A stretch of 6,646 bases of DNA from Syntrophomonadaceae bacterium (lineage in GTDB: Bacteria > Bacillota > Dethiobacteria > DTU022). Below, piece by piece: positions 1 to 5,087 of this stretch. The notes below the pieces were generated by a model. It searched no databases. It worked only from the letters and a program-made list of their open reading frames with translations, and was not told the origin of the DNA. The number at the start of each line of letters is the position of its first letter. Within the stretch, counting starts at the first letter, position 1. The translations under genes were made by a program, and so were the position numbers. Location: the NCBI GenBank assembly GCA_007130585.1, contig SLSE01000033.1:1-6646 (forward strand). Direction: 5' to 3'.

Positions 1-826
1 AACTAATGTCGAAAAAACTGGCAATCTTGCCGGCAATCGGCTCAGGAGCGAACATCGGGCCGAGGTGGCCCAGGTCAGGGAATTCGTGCACAGTCGACTG
101 CGGAACATGCTCGGCAACATAGCGCACACCTGCATGAAACCAGGTGTGGACATTAGAACGTCCGCCCTGCAGCAGCAGCACCGGTACCGTAATCTTCGCC
201 AACATCGAGGGGTCCATGGCACTCGGGCCTCGGTACTCGCTTCCATGCCTGGTTCCCAGCAAATCGGCGGGGACGTTAGATCCCATGATCTCAAAGGAAC
301 CGGCGGCATCGAGAGCAGCGACCTCGTCATCGTTGCCGACGAACTCCGCGAAGATACGCACTGCCGTAGCCAGCCGACCTTGCCGGGCCTCCTCTTCTTC
401 GCGCATTACCGTGCTGACCAACCTGTTACGTACCTCCTCGCTCATCACTTCAAAGACCACCGGCTCGTAAGCCACCACTCCCGTAACAACATCCAGTCGG
501 CTTGCCGCACCCAGGACCCAATTCCCACCGGCCGAAAGCCCTACGAGTCCGACAGGTTTGCCAACGCTGGATGCGTAGGCCGCGACATCCTCAATAAGCC
601 GTGGTGGAGACAGGTCCTCGCTGTGGCCGCTACGGCCCCGGTTTCGCACACTAATCACATGACAGGTAAAGCGGTCGGCCAGGTAGGGGACAGTGGGCTT
701 CCATTGCAGTGTTCCGTCGCCCATCGCCCCGTGAACAAAGACAAGGGGCGGACCATTTCCCCGGACGCTGCCGATGATTTCGGTACCGTCGTCAGAAACA
801 GCACTTTGGATCCACTCGTCAGTCAT
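1..826 (-). CDS. alpha/beta hydrolase fold protein, 3' end cut by window edge
   Basis: Reading the reverse complement from the ATG at 824-826 gives 275 codons without a stop up to the left edge. The product is a soluble alpha/beta hydrolase, probably an esterase-, lipase- or lactonase-like enzyme; the substrate is unknown. Visible motifs: the oxyanion-hole VHGAMG (about residues 31-36), the RNRGRSG turn (61-67), the nucleophile elbow GLSAGG with Ser98, strand VPVLLLQGG (214-222) and the catalytic-histidine motif DLGHLGP with His254. The usual Asp after the VLLLQGG strand is absent (the sequence reads GGRSN); Glu121 in AYEPV is a candidate acid, as I recall for a related subgroup (inference). 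No signal peptide or membrane segment is seen. The usual family length is about 260-290 residues, so only the last few codons should be missing. The start is fixed by a strong ribosome binding site six bases upstream. GC is about 57% in sampled lines against about 48% in the importer operon, hinting at a different origin. It is co-directional with oppF but separated by 107 bases. Confidence 0.88.
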   Translation of the reverse strand, partial: MTDEWIQSAVSDDGTEIIGSVRGNGPPLVFVHGAMGDGTLQWKPTVPYLADRFTCHVISVRNRGRSGHSEDLSPPRLIEDVAAYASSVGKPVGLVGLSAGGNWVLGAASRLDVVTGVVAYEPVVFEVMSEEVRNRLVSTVMREEEEARQGRLATAVRIFAEFVGNDDEVAALDAAGSFEIMGSNVPADLLGTRHGSEYRGPSAMDPSMLAKITVPVLLLQGGRSNVHTWFHAGVRYVAEHVPQSTVHEFPDLGHLGPMFAPEPIAGKIASFFDIS

Positions 827-832
827 GATATT

Positions 833-839
833 CCCCCCT
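833..839 (-). promoter_or_regulatory. ribosome binding site of the alpha/beta hydrolase
   Basis: On the minus strand the sequence reads AGGGGGG followed by a six-base spacer and ATG at 826. This is a strong Shine-Dalgarno match at good spacing, and it decides the start of the hydrolase gene. Confidence 0.75.
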
Positions 840-860
840 AATGAAACGCAATTGCTTGTA

Positions 861-889
861 ATTATATAATAACAACTTTTTTTATTATT
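861..889 (-). promoter_or_regulatory. possible promoter for the hydrolase gene
   Basis: In the AT-rich gap after oppF the minus strand contains a perfect TATAAT (positions 866 to 861), within TATATAAT. A transcript beginning about seven bases further on would have a leader of roughly 28 bases before the hydrolase ATG. The hexamer 17 bases upstream (AATAAT, 889-884) is a poor match to TTGACA, so the assignment rests on the -10 box, its position and the need for a start site. In such AT-rich DNA a chance match is quite possible. Confidence 0.35.
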
Positions 890-933
890 ACCCTTCTATC
901 TTCCTAATAATCAATTTCCAAAAAATTATAACC

Positions 934-1938
934 TTAAAGGTAGTTAATTTCAGCTGCCCTGCGTTCGCCGGCATAGTGGCATGAAACGAAGTGGTTGGGA
1001 CCAATTTCGCAGTATTCGGGAATTTCCTGGCTGCACAGATCGCCGGCTACCGGGCACCTGGTGTGAAAAACACAGCCTGAAGGCGGATTAACCGGACTGG
1101 GGACTTCCCCTTCCAGGACTATGGGTTTGCGCAGCCGTTCTTTTTTGGGATCCGGGATGGGAATCGCGGATATAAGAGACTGCGTATAAGGATGTAGCGG
1201 GTTGATAAATAGTTCTCTGCTTGTGGCCAGCTCCATAATCTTGCCCAGGTACATTACGGCAATCCGATCAGAGATATGCTTTACCATGCTTAGATCATGA
1301 GCTATAAACAGGTAGGTGATCCCCAGCTTTTTCTGCAAATCTTTCAGCAGGTTTACCACCTGGGCCTGGATAGAAACATCCAGGGCAGATATCGGTTCAT
1401 CACATACAATGAAACTGGGATATAAAGCCAGGGTGCGGGCAATATTAATGCGCTGCCGCTGACCGCCGGAAAATTCATGAGGAAACCGGGAAGCATGACC
1501 CGCTTTTAAACCGACCAGGCTGAGCAGCTCAAGGATACGCTCCCGGATCTCGCGCCTGCTCATATCAGTATGGATGGTCATCGGCTCGGCAATGATTTCC
1601 CCCACCTTGTGGCGCGGGTTTAGCGAAGAATATGAATCCTGAAAGACAATTTGCATCTTGGTTCTAAACCGCCGCAGTTCCTCCGGTTTAAGCAGGTTAA
1701 CGTTGATGTCCTCATAAAAAACAGACCCGGAAGTCGGCTCAATCAGGCGCAGGATAACCCTACCCAGGGTTGATTTGCCACAACCACTTTCACCAACCAA
1801 TCCCAGGGTTTCATTTTTGTAGACATCAAAGCTGATATCATCGACAGCTTTAACTGCCGCCGCAGAACCCAGCGATATAAAGCTGCTTTTCAGGTCAAAA
1901 TGCTTGGTTATATTCTCTACCCTGATCAATTTATCCAC
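934..1938 (-). CDS. oppF: peptide-type ABC importer ATP-binding subunit, OppF/DppF-like
   Basis: One of the two cytoplasmic ATPases that power the importer encoded by this operon. The 334-residue product shows a complete nucleotide-binding domain: Walker A GESGCGKST (49-57), Q-loop Gln100 in VFQDSYSSLNP, signature FSGGQRQR (156-163), Walker B FIVCDE (176-181), D-loop SALD (184-187) and switch His214 in IAHDL. After the HPYT motif (249-252) comes the C-terminal oligopeptide-transporter domain with cysteines 289, 295, 302 and 320 (C-x5-C-x6-C-x17-C), the arrangement that binds a [4Fe-4S] cluster in characterised Opp/Dpp ATPases; Cys310 is extra. Length is normal for OppF. The start is GTG at 1936-1938, preceded by AGGGG at nine bases; it overlaps the end of oppD by eight bases, implying translational coupling. 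It is the last gene of the operon. OppF versus DppF or AppF cannot be separated by sequence alone, so the symbol denotes the family role. Confidence 0.95.
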   Translation of the reverse strand: MDKLIRVENITKHFDLKSSFISLGSAAAVKAVDDISFDVYKNETLGLVGESGCGKSTLGRVILRLIEPTSGSVFYEDINVNLLKPEELRRFRTKMQIVFQDSYSSLNPRHKVGEIIAEPMTIHTDMSRREIRERILELLSLVGLKAGHASRFPHEFSGGQRQRINIARTLALYPSFIVCDEPISALDVSIQAQVVNLLKDLQKKLGITYLFIAHDLSMVKHISDRIAVMYLGKIMELATSRELFINPLHPYTQSLISAIPIPDPKKERLRKPIVLEGEVPSPVNPPSGCVFHTRCPVAGDLCSQEIPEYCEIGPNHFVSCHYAGERRAAEINYL

Positions 1939-3115
1939 TATTCTGTACCCCTGTCCTGGGCTGGTTGTTTTGCATGTCGTAGAAACACTTGGCCACGTGG
2001 CCTTCGCTCACTGTATAACCGCGGGGTATTTCCTTCCAGCAGCGTTCGAAAACATAGGGGCAGCGCCAGGCAAACTGGCAGTGCCTCGGCTCCTGGTAAA
2101 GATCGGGCGGGGCTCCCTCGATGCTGATCAGTCTATCTCCACCATCTTCAGCTATGTTTGGAATCGCCCCCAGCAGCCCTGCCGTGTAGGGATGACAGGG
2201 ACTCTCGTACAGACGGTCAACGGGAGCAGTTTCTACCCCGGTTCCGCCGTACATTACCATGACTCTGTCTGCCAGCCCGGCAACCACGCCCAGGTCATGG
2301 GTGATCCAGATAACTGCCATCCCCAGCTCCTGCTGCAGGCGTTTGGTTAAATCAATAATCTGGGCTTGGATAGTAACATCAAGGGCAGTAGTAGGCTCAT
2401 CGGCAATCAGTATATCCGGGGTACACGAAATAGCAATAGCGATCATTGCTCTCTGTCTCATCCCGCCGGAGAACATATGGGGGTATGAATAATACCGCTT
2501 GTCAGGTTGGGAAATTCCAACCATCTCCAGAAGTTCTATAGCACGCCGGTAAGCGCTTTTTCTGTTATAACCCTTATGTGTTCTCAGTGTTTCACTGATC
2601 TGTTCTCCCACTGTCATAACGGGATTAAAAGATCTCAGGGTGCTCTGAAAAGCCTTGCTTACCTTGCTGCCCCGCAACCTGCCCGCTTCTTCTTTTATTT
2701 CAGCATTTCTCTCTTCCCGTTCCCGGTGAGTTAAAAGCGATTCACTGATCTGTTCGCCCACTGTCATAACCGGGTTCAGAGAGCGTAAGGCATCCTGAAA
2801 TATTATGCTGATCCTGTTTCCCCGCAGCCTGTTCAATTCGGTTTTTGATATTGCCAGTAAATCCATGTCCAGGCCGGCAGTACTGAAAAAGGCGCTACCC
2901 GTTACCTCTTTACTGCCAGACAGCAGGCCCAGCAGCGAGAGCATGGTTACACTTTTCCCGCTGCCGCTTTCACCGACGACAGCCAGCGTTTCACCAGGGT
3001 TAAGATCGAAGTTAACATCGTTAACCGCGTAAACAGAGCCGTCAAAAGTGTCAAAACGGGTAGATAAATTTTTTACAGAAAGCAAAGGTTTCAACTCGAC
3101 CAGCCTGCTTTGCAA
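1931..3115 (-). CDS. oppD: peptide-type ABC importer ATP-binding subunit, OppD/DppD-like, with duplicated Q-loop segment
   Basis: Second cytoplasmic ATPase of the importer, expected to pair with the OppF-type subunit. Motifs: Walker A GESGSGKS (48-55), Q-loop Gln107 in IIFQDALRSLNP, signature FSGGMRQR (215-222), Walker B ILIADE (235-240), D-loop TALD (243-246), switch His273 in ITHDL, HPYT (308-311) and a C-terminal cysteine set 346, 352, 359, 377 with C-x5-C-x6-C-x17-C spacing, expected to bind [4Fe-4S]. At 394 residues it is longer than the usual 320-340. The excess is explained by a tandem repeat: residues 91-140 recur as 141-190, so a second Q-loop (Gln157 in KAFQSTLRSFNP) precedes the helical domain. 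The start is uncertain: TTG at 3115 lies one base after the oppC stop but has a weak ribosome binding site, while TTG at 3094 has CAGG nine bases upstream and would give the more family-like MKPLLSVKNLS. All catalytic motifs are intact, so it is probably functional, though the permease interface may be altered. Confidence 0.93.
   Translation of the reverse strand: MQSRLVELKPLLSVKNLSTRFDTFDGSVYAVNDVNFDLNPGETLAVVGESGSGKSVTMLSLLGLLSGSKEVTGSAFFSTAGLDMDLLAISKTELNRLRGNRISIIFQDALRSLNPVMTVGEQISESLLTHREREERNAEIKEEAGRLRGSKVSKAFQSTLRSFNPVMTVGEQISETLRTHKGYNRKSAYRRAIELLEMVGISQPDKRYYSYPHMFSGGMRQRAMIAIAISCTPDILIADEPTTALDVTIQAQIIDLTKRLQQELGMAVIWITHDLGVVAGLADRVMVMYGGTGVETAPVDRLYESPCHPYTAGLLGAIPNIAEDGGDRLISIEGAPPDLYQEPRHCQFAWRCPYVFERCWKEIPRGYTVSEGHVAKCFYDMQNNQPRTGVQNSG
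1948..1952 (-). promoter_or_regulatory. ribosome binding site for the GTG start of oppF
   Basis: The minus strand reads AGGGG, then a nine-base spacer and GTG at 1938. It lies inside the end of oppD. It supports the GTG start, because no ATG occurs in frame until far into the nucleotide-binding domain. Confidence 0.6.
2546..2845 (-). repeat. tandem duplication, 2 x 150 bp, inside oppD
   Basis: Copy 1 is at 2696-2845 and copy 2 at 2546-2695, in the same orientation and offset by exactly 150 bases, so the reading frame is kept. At protein level residues 91-130 match 141-180 at 27 of 40 positions, with NPVMTVGEQISE identical in both. At DNA level 2591-2620 and 2741-2770 differ at a single base out of 30, while the flanks have diverged considerably. 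The exact edges of the original unit cannot be set because the outer parts have drifted. Confidence 0.92.
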
Positions 3116-3116
3116 G

Positions 3117-4061
3117 TTATTTTTTCATCCGTCGAAGCCGGGGATCCAGGGCATCCCTTAACCAGTCTCCAAAAAGATTCATGCTAAAACCGGTTATCAC
3201 GATTGCCAGTCCGGGGTATATCGACATCCAGGGATAAACCGTAAGGTACTGCCTTCCCTCGGCCAGCATGTTGCCCCAGCTCGGAACGGTTGGCGGGACA
3301 GAGAGCCCGAGAAAGCCAAGGCCGGCTTCATAAAAAATCATGGCCGACATCTCAAAGGTAGCAAGGGTAACCAGCGGCCCAAGCAGGTTGGGCATGATAT
3401 GTTTAAATATAATAGCCGGGGTTTTCTGCCCGATACTGATAGCTGCCTCAATATAACCTTCTTCCCTGAGGCGCAGAACTTCGCCCCGTGTAACCCGGAC
3501 AAAAATAGGGATATCCGTTAAACCAAAAATCAGCACAACGTTTAAAAGGCTTCTGCCCAGCACAGCTGCAATGAAAACTACAAAAACAAGGTATGGGAGC
3601 GCAAGCACCATGTTGGTGAGGGTCATGATAACATTATCGGTTCGGCCACCTTTAAAACCGGCGATTAAGCCGATCATAATCCCAAGAGTGAACGCCATCG
3701 AGACCCCTAAAAATCCAACCATGATGGAAACCCTGCTGCCGTAAATGATTCTGCTAAATATATCCCGGCCCAGGTTGTCAGTGCCAAGGATATGCTCTGA
3801 GCTGCCCTCCTCAGTCCATGCCGGAGGTTGTCTTGAAGCATAAAGATCCTGCTTAAGGGGATCATGGGGAGCAAGGATTGTAGCTGAAATCGCACAAAAA
3901 ATAATGGTCAGGAAAACAAGCAGACCGATCAGCCCGGCTTTGTCCCGCCAGAGCAGACGCCACAGGTACCATAACCTGGCCCGGATGCTGCGATCTTCTT
4001 TTTCATCGACCAGTAAGCCGGTAAGCTCATTATTTAATTTATCTTTATCCTTATCTTTCAT
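3117..4061 (-). CDS. oppC: peptide-type ABC importer permease, OppC/DppC-like
   Basis: Inner-membrane channel subunit that pairs with the OppB-type permease. Starting at ATG 4059-4061 it has 314 residues, a normal length. Order of parts: a charged cytoplasmic N-terminus rich in Lys-Asp repeats, first membrane helix about 42-63, the OppC-family motif HILGTDNLGRDIFSRI (90-105) with the following YGSR, then membrane segments near 112-134, 149-168, 171-190, 227-250 and 279-298. The cytoplasmic EAA loop that docks onto the ATPases is YIEAAISIGQKTPAIIFKH (203-221), with Glu205 and Gly211. The frame is open upstream to a TTG at 4091, but the ATG at 4061 is preferred: AGGTGA, formed by the last codons of oppB, lies just before it, and the start is four bases after the oppB stop. 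The gene ends one base before the first possible oppD start, consistent with one transcript and coupled translation. Confidence 0.94.
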   Translation of the reverse strand: MKDKDKDKLNNELTGLLVDEKEDRSIRARLWYLWRLLWRDKAGLIGLLVFLTIIFCAISATILAPHDPLKQDLYASRQPPAWTEEGSSEHILGTDNLGRDIFSRIIYGSRVSIMVGFLGVSMAFTLGIMIGLIAGFKGGRTDNVIMTLTNMVLALPYLVFVVFIAAVLGRSLLNVVLIFGLTDIPIFVRVTRGEVLRLREEGYIEAAISIGQKTPAIIFKHIMPNLLGPLVTLATFEMSAMIFYEAGLGFLGLSVPPTVPSWGNMLAEGRQYLTVYPWMSIYPGLAIVITGFSMNLFGDWLRDALDPRLRRMKK

Positions 4062-4065
4062 CACA

Positions 4066-4071
4066 TCACCT
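4066..4071 (-). promoter_or_regulatory. ribosome binding site of oppC overlapping the oppB stop codon
   Basis: The minus strand reads AGGTGA, where TGA is the oppB stop; the oppC ATG follows after four bases. The ribosome ending on oppB would therefore sit on the initiation site of oppC. This decides the oppC start at 4061 over the upstream TTG at 4091. Confidence 0.65.
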
Positions 4072-5007
4072 GTAGCGAATCCTGGGATCAACTAAAGCAT
4101 AGATCAGGTCGGTTAGAAACTGCAGCCCGATTACTACCAGGCTTGTAAAAAAGGCCGTCGCCTGGACCAGGAAGAAATCACGGGTGCTCACTGCTTCAGC
4201 AAGCAGGTTTCCCAGCCCCGGCCAGGAAAAAATAGTTTCTATGTAGATTGATCCGCTTAAAAGGTAACTAAACTGGACTCCAATAATGCTAATCAGGGGA
4301 ATAGCAGAATTTTTTAGGATATACTTGGAATAAATCCGCTTCTTCTTGAGCCCCTTGCTGCGGGCTGTGGTCACATAATCCTCATTCATTACTTCCATTA
4401 CCGCGGAGCGGGTAAAACGCGCCAGTTGTCCGGTTGTAAAAAGACTTAAAGCAAACGCGGGCAGGATAATAGACTTATTGGGCAGGGCAAGGCCAAAAAA
4501 ATTAAAGGTTTCCCTGCCAAAGGAGGGAAACCAGCCCAGGTGGAGAGAAAAAATAATAATCAGGATCAGGCCCAGCCAAAAGGTGGGTATTGTCTGCCCC
4601 AGGAGTCCGATACCCCTGGCAAGGCTGTCTAAGAAAGTGTTGGGATTTGAGCCGCCCAGGATGCCAATAGTAACGCCCATCATAATCGCCATCAGCAGGG
4701 CTACTGAAGCCAGCTCAATTGTGGCCGGGATCCTCTGTAAAACCAGGTCCATCGCAGGTTGCCGGTAGCGGAACGAGTTGCCGAAATCACCCTGGAAAGC
4801 GCTGGTTAAAAAATCGCCAAACTGCACGAGGAGCGGGCGGTTAAAGCCCAGCTCCTCGCGCAGCGCTTCTATTTCTGCAGGAGTCGCATGTCTCGATACC
4901 ATCAGGCTAACCGGATCTCCGGTTATATGCAGCAGCAGGAAGACCAGGAAGAGCACTCCCAGCAGCAGCACAGCGGAGTAAACCAGTTTCGATAATAAGT
5001 ATCTCAA
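4066..5007 (-). CDS. oppB: peptide-type ABC importer permease, OppB/DppB-like
   Basis: Inner-membrane channel subunit, first of the two permeases. The 313-residue product has the expected architecture: N-terminal helix (about 9-29) followed by the family motif HITGDPVSLMV (27-37), a periplasm-facing region with ELGFNRPLLVQFGDFL (52-67) and GDFGNSFRYRQP (73-84), membrane helices near 98-118, 134-157, 178-192, 236-256 and 281-303, and the ATPase-docking loop DYVTTARSKGLKKKRIYSKYILKN at 210-233 with conserved Ala215 and Gly219. The C-terminus ends in YALVDPRIRYR, typical of the family. The start is TTG at 5005-5007; no ATG lies nearby and AAGGGG sits seven bases upstream. An 80-base gap separates it from the binding-protein gene upstream, whereas downstream oppC begins four bases after the stop. 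Substrate class cannot be told from the permease alone. Confidence 0.95.
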   Translation of the reverse strand: MRYLLSKLVYSAVLLLGVLFLVFLLLHITGDPVSLMVSRHATPAEIEALREELGFNRPLLVQFGDFLTSAFQGDFGNSFRYRQPAMDLVLQRIPATIELASVALLMAIMMGVTIGILGGSNPNTFLDSLARGIGLLGQTIPTFWLGLILIIIFSLHLGWFPSFGRETFNFFGLALPNKSIILPAFALSLFTTGQLARFTRSAVMEVMNEDYVTTARSKGLKKKRIYSKYILKNSAIPLISIIGVQFSYLLSGSIYIETIFSWPGLGNLLAEAVSTRDFFLVQATAFFTSLVVIGLQFLTDLIYALVDPRIRYR

Positions 5008-5014
5008 GATGCTT

Positions 5015-5020
5015 CCCCTT
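5015..5020 (-). promoter_or_regulatory. ribosome binding site for the TTG start of oppB
   Basis: The minus strand reads AAGGGG, a seven-base spacer, then TTG at 5007. The strong site compensates for the weak initiator and fixes the start, since the MRYLLSKLVY opening is family-like. Confidence 0.7.
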
Positions 5021-5087
5021 TTGTTCTACCTGGCACACCCCTTATCAATTAGGAACCGGGGTTTATATATTATCCTGACGGGTTGCT

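Noticed and set aside
65..841. Plus-strand open frame of 258 codons
   Set aside because: It lies antisense to the alpha/beta hydrolase, which has a full set of catalytic motifs and a strong ribosome binding site. The plus-strand product has no recognisable domain, so it is a shadow of a GC-rich gene.
920..944. Possible terminator after oppF: ACCTTTAAGGT followed by a run of T
   Set aside because: The stem is only four base pairs with a three-base loop, overlaps the oppF stop codon and is separated from the T-run. Too weak to call, although some termination in this gap is likely because the hydrolase seems to have its own signals.
1900..3032. Several plus-strand open frames of 75-148 codons opposite oppD and oppF
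   Set aside because: They are antisense to clearly coding ATPase sequence, have no recognisable motifs and are not preceded by convincing ribosome binding sites.
3707..4981. Short open frames on both strands within the two permease genes
   Set aside because: All overlap conserved permease sequence in other frames; their low-complexity basic or Ser-rich products look like shadows.
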